This document shows positions 53,377-63,431 of a stretch of DNA of 64,000 bases, one piece after another. Position numbers and translations under genes: made by a program. The DNA comes from Methanosarcina barkeri 3 (GTDB taxonomy: Archaea > Halobacteriota > Methanosarcinia > Methanosarcinales > Methanosarcinaceae), in NCBI RefSeq assembly GCF_000970305.1, contig NZ_CP009517.1, forward strand, positions 3,472,001 to 3,536,000, given 5' to 3'. Under the pieces are notes generated by a model. That model was given only the letters and a program-made list of their open reading frames with translations. It was not told the DNA's origin and did no database searches. Positions within the stretch are counted from its first letter, which is position 1. The number at the start of each line of letters is the position of its first letter.

Positions 53377-53606
53377 TGTATTTAAAGTTGCCTATTGAAG
53401 TACTGGATATTTAAATAGTTCTTTCAAAAAAAGTTAAAATAAACGAGTTTTTCTTCAACTAGGGAGCCCAATGTTGGTTTATCTGCTATCGACGTTGTTA
53501 CCGTACATTAAAAATAGAAGTCCTGAGTATCTGGTGTTAGTTTACTTCCCTGTTTTCAAATATTTCTGTCAGAGAGCTTTTATTCAGTGAAAGCAAATTT
53601 AGAGGT
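53377..53606. other. Divergent spacer between glnK and the methyltransferase
   Basis: Expected to carry the glnK promoter and a nitrogen-repressor operator. AT-rich, but no clear palindrome was seen. Confidence 0.35.
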
Positions 53607-54488
53607 ATGTTCAGAGAAATTGGAAGTGTAAAAAACGAGGCTGATGAGATTGCCCTGCAAATTATTTCCCTATTCAGGGAAAGTATCAGTGAAATTTGCC
53701 TGAATGAACCTGAATCCGTATCAGATTATTTCAAACCTGAATATTCTCATTATATTGTAGTTCATAATCCCCTAAATATCCGTTTTTCCGAGAAAAGAGA
53801 GGAATGGAACATGCGTTTTTGCAGAGATGTCGGAGTTTCAGTTGTTGAGCATATCGTAACTGAAACTGACAGCGTTTACGTAAAAGGGCTCATGGCAGTT
53901 AATGGATCAAAAATCTATGCTATCCTTCCTTTTATGACAATAGATGCAGAAAAAGCAAAGATGGCAACATTTCCTAAAGACCGCATGGCACGTGTACGGA
54001 CGAAAGTGATTCCTTCCGTGCTTCCTGACATAAAAGGAGAAACAATTCTTGATATCGGCAGCGGCTTTGGAAGCCTTACCATAGAGCTTGCAAAAAACAA
54101 CCCTGATTCGAAAGTTTACGGAATCGATCTTCATGATTCTCTTACAGGCCAGTCGCAGATGAATGCCGATGTCCTTGGCGTGCCGAATGTAAAATTCAGA
54201 ACCGGAAGCGCCTATTCCCTTCCTTTTGAAGCCGGTTCGGTGGATGTAGCTACCTGCTTTTTAATGCTTCACCACCTTGAAGACATCAAATTCGCCCTGT
54301 TCGAGATCAAGAGAGTGCTTAAAAACGGAGGCATGTTGGCAGCAGTTGAACCACTTGCAGATCACCATCACCACGGCCCTCAACTCTCGGAAGCTGGATG
54401 GCAAGGGCTTTTTGAAGATGTCGGCTTCGCAGTAGAGGTTGAGAGCCAGGAAGGGGCAGCAATCCTGAAAGCTGTAAAAAGAGAATAA
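53607..54488 (+). CDS. SAM-dependent methyltransferase (293 aa)
   Basis: N-terminal helical part (~1-125) and a Rossmann methyltransferase: ETILDIGSGFGSLTIELAKN (motif I), KVYGIDLHD, SVDVATCFLMLHHLED and VLKNGGMLAAVEPLADHHHHG. Substrate unknown. GAGGT touches the ATG directly, so the start is unsure. Opposite strand to glnK. Confidence 0.85.
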   Translation: MFREIGSVKNEADEIALQIISLFRESISEICLNEPESVSDYFKPEYSHYIVVHNPLNIRFSEKREEWNMRFCRDVGVSVVEHIVTETDSVYVKGLMAVNGSKIYAILPFMTIDAEKAKMATFPKDRMARVRTKVIPSVLPDIKGETILDIGSGFGSLTIELAKNNPDSKVYGIDLHDSLTGQSQMNADVLGVPNVKFRTGSAYSLPFEAGSVDVATCFLMLHHLEDIKFALFEIKRVLKNGGMLAAVEPLADHHHHGPQLSEAGWQGLFEDVGFAVEVESQEGAAILKAVKRE

Positions 54489-55222
54489 ATCTCACAAAAA
54501 ACAAAACTCACAGAATGAGAATAAATCCTATAAAAAGAGAACAAAATGCAGACCTTGCTGAGAACTTATCGTCAAACAAAAACTCAGTTACGTGATGAAG
54601 GCAGACAATAGCTGGATTAACCAGTAAAGCTATCTGAAGCACAAAAAACAGAAGAAAGTAATGAAAGGGAGACCTGATCAAAACAGCTAATGGAATCTGG
54701 TTAATAGAGTCTAGTTAATGGAATCTGGTTAATAGAGTCTAGTTAATGGAATCTGGTTAATAGAGTCTAGTTAATGGAATCTGGTTAATAGAGTCTAGTT
54801 AATGGAATCTGGTTAATAGAGTCTAGTTAATGGAATCTGGTTAATAGAGTCTAGTTAATGGAATCTTTTGTATCTAATACCCGAGCCTTCGGTTGTCTGG
54901 AGAATTTATCTGCATTCTGGATTTATAGGCTGAAGTGTAAAACCCGTTAAATCTCTAGATTTGATTGAGCATATATCCCCTGAGATTCCAGAATTAAAAA
55001 TTTTCCTTTTTGAATAGAAAATGAGAAAATGCATAAACAGGCAGTTAATATTCAAAGCTTAATCCAGGAAAATAGCAGGTTAGACATTAAGTTCCTGAGT
55101 TACAGAAACAAAAAAGGAAAAGAGGAAATGGTGGAAGTTTTGTAATTTTATTTTCAATTTTTTAATAATAAATCCCACACTCCCAAGCTTGATCTTTTAC
55201 TTTTTCCAATTTAAGTACTGGC
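54489..55222. other. 730-bp spacer with minisatellite
   Basis: Apart from the 28-bp array listed separately, the spacer is AT-rich with no gene seen. The stretch at 55130-55205 lies just after the stop of the minus-strand surface gene and contains T-rich tracts. Confidence 0.4.
54687..54866. repeat. 28-bp tandem repeat, about six copies
   Basis: Unit TAATGGAATCTGGTTAATAG plus AGTCTAGT. Copies are perfect. The array is about 200 nt after the methyltransferase stop. Confidence 0.95.
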
Positions 55223-57568
55223 TTACTTAACTGTGATATAACTTGTCTTTTTTACCGTGTTGCTACCAGCAGTATTCTTTACTGTTAAGCTCACAGTGTA
55301 TTTTCCTGCTTTAGTATACTTATGCGTTGGATTATGAGCTGTTGAAGTGCTTTTGTCACCAAAATTCCAGTACCAGGAAGTAGGTGATCCTGTGCTTTTA
55401 TCAGTGAACTTCACATTCAAAGGATGTTTTCCAGTGGTCGGCGATGCAGAAAAAGCAGCAACAGGTTTTGTTACAGTTACAACACTTATATAACTGGATT
55501 TTGTTGCTGTACTACTGCCCACTGCATTCTTTACTGTTAAGCTGATAGTGTATTTTCCTGCTTTAGTATACTTGTGCGTTGGATTATGGGCTGTTGAATA
55601 CGTTCCATCTCCGAAACTCCATTTCCAGGAAGTGGGACTATTTGCACTCTTATCAGTAAACTTTACTGTTAATGGTACTTTTCCTGAAGTAGGGGATGCA
55701 GAAAAAGCAGCAACAGGTTTTGTCACAGTTACAACGTTTACGTAATTGGATTTTGTTGCAGTATTACTGCCCACTGCATTCTTTACTGTTAAGCTCACAG
55801 TATACTTTCCTGCTTTACTATATGCGTGTACAGGATTTTTAACTGTTGAAGTATTTCCATCTCCAAAGCTCCATTTCCATGAAGTTGGTGTGCCTGTACT
55901 CTTATCCGTAAAACTGACCTTGAGTGGAGCATTTCCTGAAATAGGGGATGCAGAGAAGGCAGCAGTAGGGGTTTTGAATAGCTTGTTTCCGCTAATTACA
56001 ACGTTCTTAATATTTTTTACGAAAATTCCGGAAGAGGTCCTGGATGTATCTACGTTTATTAAAGTATTATTTTGTATATTTACAGCACCATTTTTGAAAG
56101 AATTTCCATCTATATAAATTCCTTCCAGTCCCAGATTTTCAAAAGTGTTTTTGGAAATATCCGAGTTTACTCCATCTATCAGGAACTTCTGATTCACTCC
56201 TTGATAGGAAAGATTTTTAAAAGTGTTATTACTAATTATTATACTCCTAAAACTTCCTTTATTTGGAAAATCAATCCCGTAAGTTCCTTTATTTTGAATA
56301 TTATTTCTAATTATAAGCTTACTATCGATTCCATTTCCTCCCTTATACATGTCACCTGTCATACCATTAAATGTGTTATTTTCGTAAACGTGCACTCCAT
56401 CTTTTAAGCTGCCGCGTTTAAATATCCCTCCATATCCGCCATAGATTTTATTATCAGAAAAAGTAGACTGTTGTGTTCCATCTGCAAACGCATAATGCTT
56501 TAGAAGTTGCGGGTAGATCTTATTTCCAGTTACTACAAAATTAATAACAACGGCATGAGCATCAACTACATTAGCACCAGTAACCTCAGCCCCTATCAGA
56601 GTGTTATTGGAAATAAAAACATCTCGATCTAAAGATTTGCGTTCATCTGAATTGCCTGTAATAGCATGCCTGCAGTTCTCTATGTGATTATTGGATATAT
56701 TTATAAAAGCCGAACCGCTAGCCACATTTATACCATATCCGCAGTTAGCGTGTAGTGAATTATAAATTTCATTGTTATTGACACTCACATTAAAACAGGA
56801 ATATAAACAAAGATCACCAAATCCACTGTTATTGAGCCAGGAATTTGTGACCGAGCTATCCTTACAATACTGCAGAACAAGTCCGTGATGAATCGTTGAA
56901 CTGCCCGTATCCTCTATTCTTATATTTTTTATATGTATTTGAATAGGCCTGTATACTTCAACCTGTACAGTCTCGGACAATTTGTAATCTCTAAGAAGTG
57001 GTTGATTTAAAGTGACAACATTTCCATTTACAGCTTTAACAGCATACATTTCACCTGTCATTTGATCAGGATAGTCCAGAGGACACCACTGAACGTTTTT
57101 CCAGATCTTAACCAGGTCATTCTTGCGAACCTGGGAAGCATCGGTTAATACAATTTTAGATGAACCTTTTTTAGCATTAGCAGACAGAGTTGTATTTGCA
57201 GCAATTGATCCATTGAAGAAAATCTCTCTATTCACTTCTTGAGCCATTCCTCTATCCGGAGTCTGGATGTGAAGGGTTACTTTTCCTTCGCCTATTATAT
57301 TCAGACTTTTATTTGTTTGATATATTTCTTCCGGGAGATAATAGTCCTCTCCGTAGATAGTTATCGTATCTCCGCTTTTTGAGTAATTCAACGCTGCCTG
57401 AATGCAAGCTGAATCGTTTTCATAATCAGGTGTATGAAAATAACCCGGTTCAACTGGGCCAGCTTCTTTGTCAATCACTATATTTGCTGCCAAAGCTGCA
57501 GAGCTACTTAATGCAAGAAAAAAAAGAGTTAGAATAAATATTGTCATAAGAGTTTTCAAGTTTTTCAT
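55223..57568 (-). CDS. Secreted beta-helix protein with three PKD domains (781 aa)
   Basis: Signal peptide 1-27 (FILTLFFLALSSSAALA). Residues ~30-540 are a NosD/pectate-lyase-like right-handed beta-helix with many N-x-I/V-S-N-N-x repeats (for example ISNNHIENCRHAI, ISNNTFKNLSYQG). Three PKD domains follow (~540-620, 625-700, 705-781), each with W-x-FGD and KYTxSLTVKN. No anchor. Likely a surface or extracellular polysaccharide-interacting protein. PKD units are nearly the same DNA as those of the 17721 gene. SD AGGAGA. Confidence 0.87.
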   Translation of the reverse strand: MKNLKTLMTIFILTLFFLALSSSAALAANIVIDKEAGPVEPGYFHTPDYENDSACIQAALNYSKSGDTITIYGEDYYLPEEIYQTNKSLNIIGEGKVTLHIQTPDRGMAQEVNREIFFNGSIAANTTLSANAKKGSSKIVLTDASQVRKNDLVKIWKNVQWCPLDYPDQMTGEMYAVKAVNGNVVTLNQPLLRDYKLSETVQVEVYRPIQIHIKNIRIEDTGSSTIHHGLVLQYCKDSSVTNSWLNNSGFGDLCLYSCFNVSVNNNEIYNSLHANCGYGINVASGSAFINISNNHIENCRHAITGNSDERKSLDRDVFISNNTLIGAEVTGANVVDAHAVVINFVVTGNKIYPQLLKHYAFADGTQQSTFSDNKIYGGYGGIFKRGSLKDGVHVYENNTFNGMTGDMYKGGNGIDSKLIIRNNIQNKGTYGIDFPNKGSFRSIIISNNTFKNLSYQGVNQKFLIDGVNSDISKNTFENLGLEGIYIDGNSFKNGAVNIQNNTLINVDTSRTSSGIFVKNIKNVVISGNKLFKTPTAAFSASPISGNAPLKVSFTDKSTGTPTSWKWSFGDGNTSTVKNPVHAYSKAGKYTVSLTVKNAVGSNTATKSNYVNVVTVTKPVAAFSASPTSGKVPLTVKFTDKSANSPTSWKWSFGDGTYSTAHNPTHKYTKAGKYTISLTVKNAVGSSTATKSSYISVVTVTKPVAAFSASPTTGKHPLNVKFTDKSTGSPTSWYWNFGDKSTSTAHNPTHKYTKAGKYTVSLTVKNTAGSNTVKKTSYITVK

Positions 57569-58201
57569 TAGAGTTTTCTCCTAAAACTGTTTAACTTAGA
57601 TCATGCCTTAAAATCAAATTTGGTTTTATAACCGGGATAAGACTTGCATACTTGAACTAAAAACAATAGCATTAAACCGCTAAATGTCCAAAGTGCAAAT
57701 TCAAACCATGATGCTTAATGTGTTTGATTTAACACATCGAGTACGTAAATCAAATAGATACCTTAAAGTCAATGCATACCTGAATTTCAGAAAAATTCAT
57801 GGTCTGAATTTAACATTGCCCATTATTCAGCTGCAGGAATGATTTGAATTTTAAAACAGCCTCTGAGAGTTGTTTTAAAAATAATGAGTATACAATTGAA
57901 TAAAGGGCAATAATTACCATAAATGCATAATAAATGCATATTACAAATATATAAACCAAAAATTTCCGAAATTCAGTTAACGTTGGCTTTCAGAAGGGAA
58001 GTGCCCTATAAACTTATGTAAATATATAAAATCAGATAGATTAAGATTCTGATCTAAGATCATTGACGTCTGGAAAATTCAGGTATACGTCTTTGGAATT
58101 AAGGAAAGGACTACGAATGACGTAATACTAAGTGTTAATATCCAGTAATTATAGTTCTTAACGTAGACTACTACATGTATTAGGTCCTGTATCCTTTTAT
58201 A
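57569..58201. other. Spacer upstream of the beta-helix gene
   Basis: About 630 bp, AT-rich, without a clear gene. It may include the left end of the IS630-type relic, but terminal inverted repeats could not be identified. Confidence 0.4.
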
Positions 58202-58625
58202 GTGGGAAAGGAACAAATTGTCATTGATCGAAAGGTAACTCTTAATGAACTTAACTCCTTGATTACTCATGAAAAAAACTCTAGAGTGCTTAAAAAACGT
58301 TATTTTGTCAAATTCAGATATTTAGGAGATTCTATTAAAAAAGCTGCTATTAAAACTCGAGTTACTAAGAAAACAGGATATCATTGGCAGGAAGATTGGA
58401 ACAAAGGCGGTTACACCTCTTTAATGCCACAATTTTGTGGAGGAAGAAAATCTAAACTTACCGATGAACAAATGATAGAATTAAGAAATTACTGAATGAG
58501 ACGGATTATTGAACTACTAGAGAAATTTTTGGAATTAATAAAGGAAAAACACGATGTAGAATATTCACAAAAACAAATAGGGGTAATATTACATAATTTT
58601 AATATGTATTATTATGAAATCTATT
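58202..58625 (+). pseudogene. IS630-type transposase fragment
   Basis: N-terminal HTH part reads FRYLGDSIKKAAIKTRVTKKTGYHWQEDWNKGGYTSLMPQF and GGRKSKLTDEQMIELRN. It then loses frame twice; the remainder continues as LNETDY-stop-TTREI (TGA in place of Trp at 58510-58512) and IKEKHDVEYSQKQIGVILHNFNM. The DDE catalytic domain is absent. Dead insertion sequence. Confidence 0.75.
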
Positions 58626-58673
58626 CTAAGTAGGGTTTACATACGTGAACTGAAAAACAGTAACAGTAAGTCG

Positions 58674-59579
58674 TTATGTGCCTAAAGCAATCTCATGCAT
58701 TTGTGTAGTTGTAGTTTCGTTTATAACGTGAGACGTTTTATTTTCATAATAATCAAAAGCATACTGACTACCCAATACATCAAGACTGTCGTTTTCACCT
58801 AGCTTCTGCCCCAGAATAGCCTTGACTTTTACATAGCCAGTGTCATTAACTTTTGCTGCTAGAAGATTGTTATACCAACCAAAGTATTCTCTAGGCCACT
58901 CTGTTGGGTCGTTATTTGCGTTCAAATAGACAAAGAAAAGTATGTTTTCTTCTTCTTTTAGATTGTCACTTAAATAGACATAGGTATCATATGTAGGATA
59001 AGAGGCATATTTAGTGTATTTTCCATAAGGCACCGAAGAAACATTAGAAACATTTTCAACAGGGAATATCATCGGGCTTCCATTATTTATGGGATCAAAA
59101 ACATCGAAATTATCTGCAACAAAGCTAGTAATATAATCAATATCTTTGAGTCGGGTTTTGTTTGTTTTGAATCCGAGCATGTGGCCTTTCTCGGTTTCTG
59201 CAATGAAAGTTATCCAGTTCCCTGAATCTATCTCTTTATTGTCAAAAATTTCAGTCATGTTTCTGAAATAAGGGCCTTTGTGGTATTGCTCAGACCAATT
59301 AAAGGTTTTATGAATTAACTTCTGGGTAAAATAAGGATCTTTTTGTGCAGGAGGAGTAAAAAACCTGCCTTCCTTAGATGCAGGGATAGGAACCATTATT
59401 ACGGTCATCCCCTGTACTTCTCTTCCAGAAAGGCCAGTCACTTTGACGGAATAAAGACATTGATATCTTTGACCATCGTTTCTCCAATCTACCTCATTCA
59501 TGTAAATGCCGTGGACAAATAGACCCATGACTAGAAGAATCAAAAATATGGGAATGAGTAGAAGATTTCTTTTTCTCAA
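58674..59579 (-). CDS. Membrane-anchored extracellular protein of unknown function (301 aa)
   Basis: N-terminal helix (RKRNLLLIPIFLILLVMGLFVHGIYM) anchors a ~270-aa outside domain rich in Asn/Tyr (DWRNDGQRYQCLYSVKVTGLSGREVQGMTVIMVPIPAS, FGWYNNLLAAKV). No family recognised. TTG 59579 has AGGTGG 6 nt upstream; the ATG at 59639 has none, so I take the TTG. Several N-x-S/T sites suggest glycosylation. Confidence 0.6.
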   Translation of the reverse strand: MRKRNLLLIPIFLILLVMGLFVHGIYMNEVDWRNDGQRYQCLYSVKVTGLSGREVQGMTVIMVPIPASKEGRFFTPPAQKDPYFTQKLIHKTFNWSEQYHKGPYFRNMTEIFDNKEIDSGNWITFIAETEKGHMLGFKTNKTRLKDIDYITSFVADNFDVFDPINNGSPMIFPVENVSNVSSVPYGKYTKYASYPTYDTYVYLSDNLKEEENILFFVYLNANNDPTEWPREYFGWYNNLLAAKVNDTGYVKVKAILGQKLGENDSLDVLGSQYAFDYYENKTSHVINETTTTQMHEIALGT

Positions 59580-59927
59580 GCTTATCCCACCTTGTATTTT
59601 TAAGTAGCTGGATGAAATGTGTTCTTCACTATAATTCATATATAGGGACTTGTTTGCGTTACTAAACCTGTCTCCAGACAGCCTGTCTACAGCTGATATT
59701 CGATCTAGTAGTGTAACTGCTTAATATCAAAGGTGCTTAAAAAATAGAATGAAAACTGTTTTTCAGCTCATAAGTGGGATAGAACACATGTTTCAATTTC
59801 CAATATCTGCTTTTAACTCTTTATGTATTTCTGTTAGACCTGCATTATATTGTGCTGTCTCAAGCAAAACTTTAGCCGTTATGACTGTGTAGTAGTCGTG
59901 TTAAAGTTGTTTGGATGATTGTTAATG

Positions 59928-60055
59928 AAGGACGGGAACTTACAGTTATTGTGTACGCACCTGAGTAAAATTGTTTTACTTTGAGATAAAAACCTTAAAT
60001 TTATTGTTTTGCTGAAGTTGACAGGGATTAGCCCTTCTTTTTTCCTCAAGAGGCT
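59928..60055. repeat. ~130-bp dispersed intergenic repeat, copy 1
   Basis: Shares AAGGACGG, ACTTAC, ATTGTG, GCACCTGA and TAAAATT, then TTGCTGAAGTT / TTGTTGAAGTT, in the same order with 62749-62893. Diverged but clearly related. Lies 3' of the beta-propeller gene. Confidence 0.6.
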
Positions 60056-60115
60056 GAAAACAAACACACAAAAAGACATTATGCCTTTCAGCTGTCTGGC
60101 AATCCAAGCCCTGTA

Positions 60116-61414
60116 TCACTTCTTGCTAAACTTCCACCCTCCATAAAGACAGATCAAGCCTCCCAATAAACTAAAATCTGGAGTAGAGTTATTTTTGCTC
60201 GATTCATTTTCACCTGGACTGCTGCTATTATCAGATTCAGAATTATTTTTTGAATTATTAAATTCGACAGCTTTTTTTTCTTCAGATGATGATAAGTTAG
60301 TTTTTTCAACTCCTGAACTTTCAGTTGCATTGGAAATTACTTTTGTGCTTTGACCAGTCATATTAGAATCATTAAAACCCCCAAAGGCAACTTCAATAGG
60401 ATATTTTCCTACGTTCACTGTATCTGTAACATTGTTTGTAGCTGTGTCAATTACAGAGACAGTGTGGCTTGCATAATTTACCACATATATCTTTGTTCCA
60501 TCTGGAGTGACTTCGATTCCACAAGGTGCCTTTCCTACAGGTACAGTGGCTGTAACCTTGTTTGTGACTGTATCTATTATATTAACAGCACCTGTACGTG
60601 AATCGGGATCAGGAAACTGCATCACGGTTACATATACCTTTTTCCCATCTGGGCTGACTGCAACTCCGTGAGGAGTGTCTCCTACATTCACTGTGGCTGT
60701 AACCTTATTTGTGGCTGTGTTAATTATCGAAACAGTAGCTGGGGGGTCATAGTAAATATTGGAGTTCATCACATATGCCTTTGTTCCGTCCGGACTGAAT
60801 GCAACTTCAAGTGAGTTGTTTCCTGTATGTATTGTGGCTGCAACAGCGTTTGTGGCTGTGTCAATTACAGAGACTGTACCTGTAAAGTTAGTTGAGTCAC
60901 CGCCAGAATTCGTCACATACGCCTTTTTCCCATCCGGGCTGACTGCAACTCCGCGAGGAAAGTTTCCTACATCTACTGTGGCTGTAACATTAGTTGTTGC
61001 CGTGTCAATTACAGAAACAGTGTTGTTGCTGAAACTTGTCACATATGCTTTTTTCCCATCCGGGCTGACTGCAATTCTTTGAGGATAGGTTCCTACTTTC
61101 ACTGTGTCTATAACCTTATTTTTGGCAGTGTCAATTATAGAAACAGTGTTGCTACCTGCATTCACCACATATGCCTTATTCCCATCTGGACTGACTGCAA
61201 CTCCAGTAGGATGGTCTCCTACATCTACTGTGGCTGTAACCTTATTTGTGGTTATGTCAATTACAGAAATATTATTGCTGTGATGGTTAGAAACATATGC
61301 AAATGGCGATGCACCTGCTACACCAGCTAATATTAAAATCGTAAGTGAAGTTATTCCCAAAACTCTTATGAGAGTATGCTCTCGATTTATTTTATCACAT
61401 GTTATTTCTTCCAT
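60116..61414 (-). CDS. YVTN-type beta-propeller surface protein with C-terminal sorting-like tail
   Basis: Secreted seven-bladed propeller: signal/anchor helix (VLGITSLTILILAGVAGASPF), then repeats VSVIDTATNxVTATVxVGxxPxGVAVSPDGKKAYV. A Ser/Asn/Glu linker (~360-410) precedes the tail STPDFSLLGGLICLYGGWKFSKK. The same tail ends the next gene. YVTN repeats bind or scaffold surface partners. Start at ATG 61414 just after GGGGTT; the TTG at 61426 is the alternative. Confidence 0.85.
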   Translation of the reverse strand: MEEITCDKINREHTLIRVLGITSLTILILAGVAGASPFAYVSNHHSNNISVIDITTNKVTATVDVGDHPTGVAVSPDGNKAYVVNAGSNTVSIIDTAKNKVIDTVKVGTYPQRIAVSPDGKKAYVTSFSNNTVSVIDTATTNVTATVDVGNFPRGVAVSPDGKKAYVTNSGGDSTNFTGTVSVIDTATNAVAATIHTGNNSLEVAFSPDGTKAYVMNSNIYYDPPATVSIINTATNKVTATVNVGDTPHGVAVSPDGKKVYVTVMQFPDPDSRTGAVNIIDTVTNKVTATVPVGKAPCGIEVTPDGTKIYVVNYASHTVSVIDTATNNVTDTVNVGKYPIEVAFGGFNDSNMTGQSTKVISNATESSGVEKTNLSSSEEKKAVEFNNSKNNSESDNSSSPGENESSKNNSTPDFSLLGGLICLYGGWKFSKK

Positions 61415-61426
61415 TTTAAACCCCAA

Positions 61427-61642
61427 CTTATGGATTCATTAAAAAGCAACAACATCAGCGACTCTCTCCTGAATTTTGTTTATACCAGCACATAAAAATT
61501 GAAGAATTTAAATCCCTCATGATGTGCAGTGTTTCGATATATCGTGTTTCTTAAGTTTGTACATCAGACTTGAGAGACAATAGATCATTTTGAGAGACAA
61601 TAGATCATTAATACTAATACTTCAGGTTCTTCAAGTCTCACA
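61427..61642. other. Spacer between two tail-sharing surface genes
   Basis: Includes a doubled phrase TTTTGAGAGACAATAGATCATT (about 61568-61612, partly repeated). No gene. Confidence 0.5.
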
Positions 61643-62317
61643 TTACTTTTTCTTGAGTTTCCATCCCCCATAAAGGCAGGTCAAGTTCCCTAATAATCCG
61701 AAACCTGGAGTAGAGTTATTTTTGCTCGAGTCATTTTCACTTGGGTTACTATCATTATCAGATTCAGAATTATTACTGCTTGAATTATTGGGTTTCTCAT
61801 TATTCTCTTCTTTAGATGTAGACAAATTAGTCTGTTTAACAGCTGGAGTCACTTCGTCTACTGGCACAACAAGATCTTCACGCATAAACACCAAAGGAAC
61901 TTCTTTAATCCCTATAGAGCTCGCTTTTGAGTCAAATATATGGTATATTTCGCCCATGAAAGGTTCTTCAACCGTTTTATTAACAGCTACTTTGAGAACG
62001 CCATCAAAGGTATAACCATAATTTGTAACAGGTCCATTTGGATACATATACTCCGACATTTCCGAATTACTTTCACTATATATTTTATCAAGCTTATCAA
62101 GCCATTTTTCTCTCTCTTCCGAAGATCCAAATGAAGGTATACTCCCATAAGCTGCAATAAAATTAGGATCATTTTTCAATTTATCAAGAGTTTCTGGACC
62201 AAAGGAAAGATCCTTTTTAGTCGCATTTTCTTGTGCACTTGCAGCTGGTATCAACGCAATACTAGCCAGTAGCATTACTAACAAAAATATGCCTGTTCCA
62301 CTTTTATTACACTTCAT
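61643..62317 (-). CDS. Secreted protein with the same C-terminal tail (224 aa)
   Basis: Signal peptide (IFLLVMLLASIALIPAASAQ), then a ~125-aa domain (LDKLKNDPNFIAAYGSIPSFGSSEEREKWLDKLDKIYSES, YGYTFDGVLKVAVNKTVEEPFMGEIYHIFDSKASSIGI), an Asn/Ser/Glu-rich linker, and STPGFGLLGNLTCLYGGWKLKKK. The tail matches the YVTN neighbour. Start ATG with AAGGAGG. Same orientation and probably same export/anchoring system as the neighbour. Confidence 0.8.
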   Translation of the reverse strand: MKCNKSGTGIFLLVMLLASIALIPAASAQENATKKDLSFGPETLDKLKNDPNFIAAYGSIPSFGSSEEREKWLDKLDKIYSESNSEMSEYMYPNGPVTNYGYTFDGVLKVAVNKTVEEPFMGEIYHIFDSKASSIGIKEVPLVFMREDLVVPVDEVTPAVKQTNLSTSKEENNEKPNNSSSNNSESDNDSNPSENDSSKNNSTPGFGLLGNLTCLYGGWKLKKK

Positions 62318-62748
62318 ATTTATCCTCCTTACTACCCCAGGAGGCAGAATCAGGCAAGCTTAAATATTCGCACAGATAAACATGATAACTGCCTCTCGGG
62401 GCTTATCTTATGGAGTTTGGATGACTTGGAAGGTACTTTCAAACTCCATAAACTTCCCTTACTTAACTCCTTATAACTTTTCCGGCCAATTTCTCTAACT
62501 GTATGATTCTTAAACAAATTTCAAGTTTGAGTTACTTATTAACATTTTGATTATTTAGTAATTTGGTCATAAATTATTTATTTGAGTATATGTCTTAACT
62601 CATATTCAAAGATAAGTATAAAAGATAGCATTATTCAATCTTAGTGTATAAAAGTCTTATTTAAGTTAATAACTAAAAAATATAGACTTATTAATCTATA
62701 AATTATCCAACTCTGACTATATACCGGTGTAATCAATTAAAAATTTCA

Positions 62749-62893
62749 AAGGACGGAGACTTACTATATTGTGCATGCACCTGAATAAAATTTTTTTAAC
62801 ATCTAGAATCTAAAAAATTTAGATTTATCTTTTTGTTGAAGTTTACGGGCTGTATCTAGCTACTAAAATGAAGGAGATTTAGATCTTCTTTTT
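62749..62893. repeat. ~145-bp dispersed intergenic repeat, copy 2
   Basis: Diverged counterpart of 59928-60055, here in the gene-free region upstream of the second tail-sharing gene. May mark a lost third gene of this array. Confidence 0.55.
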
Positions 62894-62951
62894 TCCAAAA
62901 ACACCGAACTTGCAGATGAAAAATTTTCTGCAATTAAATTTAATATTGAGT

Positions 62952-63031
62952 CTATCCAAAAACCGTCATAATATCAAAATGGCAGTTTTAGTGTTGCTGT
63001 TCATAGTGGATTAGATAATGTTTTTGGATAG
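62952..63031. mobile_element. 80-bp MITE-like element with 12-bp inverted repeats
   Basis: CTATCCAAAAAC (62952-62963) and its exact reverse complement GTTTTTGGATAG (63020-63031) bound an internal segment of 56 bp with no coding capacity. A target duplication is not obvious. It could be a miniature IS derivative or an RNA hairpin. Confidence 0.45.
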
Positions 63032-63279
63032 GTTTATTTGATATCTTAAGACCTCAGTAATGAAAACACTTTCAAAAGATTATAGCAAACTTGAAAATCT
63101 GGCCTTATCCGAAGGTTATTGATTTAACCTAGAAAAAAGATGAAAAGCCATTAAGTGTTTAGCGTAGTAGTCGTTCACGCTTCAGAAAAAACTGCGAGAA
63201 AAGAAACCAAAGCAGAGAACCACTACAATAATTATAGTCCTTAACTTAAGTATTTGCTTTTACTTTATAAGCACGAAAG

Positions 63280-63325
63280 ACACGGAAAGCATGGAAGAAT
63301 TGTGTCCCTGCTTCCTCTATTCCGT
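63280..63325 (-). terminator. Hairpin downstream of the nitrogenase gene
   Basis: ACACGGAA (63280-63287) and TTCCGTGT (63318-63325) are perfect arms, extendable with one bulge (GAAAGACACGGAA / TTCCGTGTTTTC). It lies about 107 nt after the nitrogenase stop on its strand and may end that transcript. Confidence 0.45.
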
Positions 63326-63431
63326 GTTTTCTGTACTTCCTGTGATAAAACTTCATTGAGATTGGTAAAGAAATTTTGAAGAGGGACGAAGAAATTTTGG
63401 CCTATGAATATAGAATCACCGGTTTTTCTAC

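Larger units (their letters stand above)
62318..63431. other. 1.1-kb gene-free stretch
   Basis: No convincing gene on either strand. It contains copy 2 of the dispersed repeat, an 80-bp inverted-repeat element and a hairpin near the nitrogenase gene, each listed separately. Confidence 0.5.

Noticed and set aside
54687-54866. CRISPR array
   Set aside because: 28-bp units are head-to-tail without spacers.
59879-60079. 66-aa minus-strand frame downstream of the propeller gene
   Set aside because: No motif; it overlaps the dispersed intergenic repeat and is not kept in the second copy.
63220-63245. Match between TAATTATAGTCCTTAAC here and TAATTATAGTTCTTAAC near 58150 as IS ends
   Set aside because: Only about 17 AT-rich bases, same orientation rather than inverted, and no target duplications; not enough to define an element.
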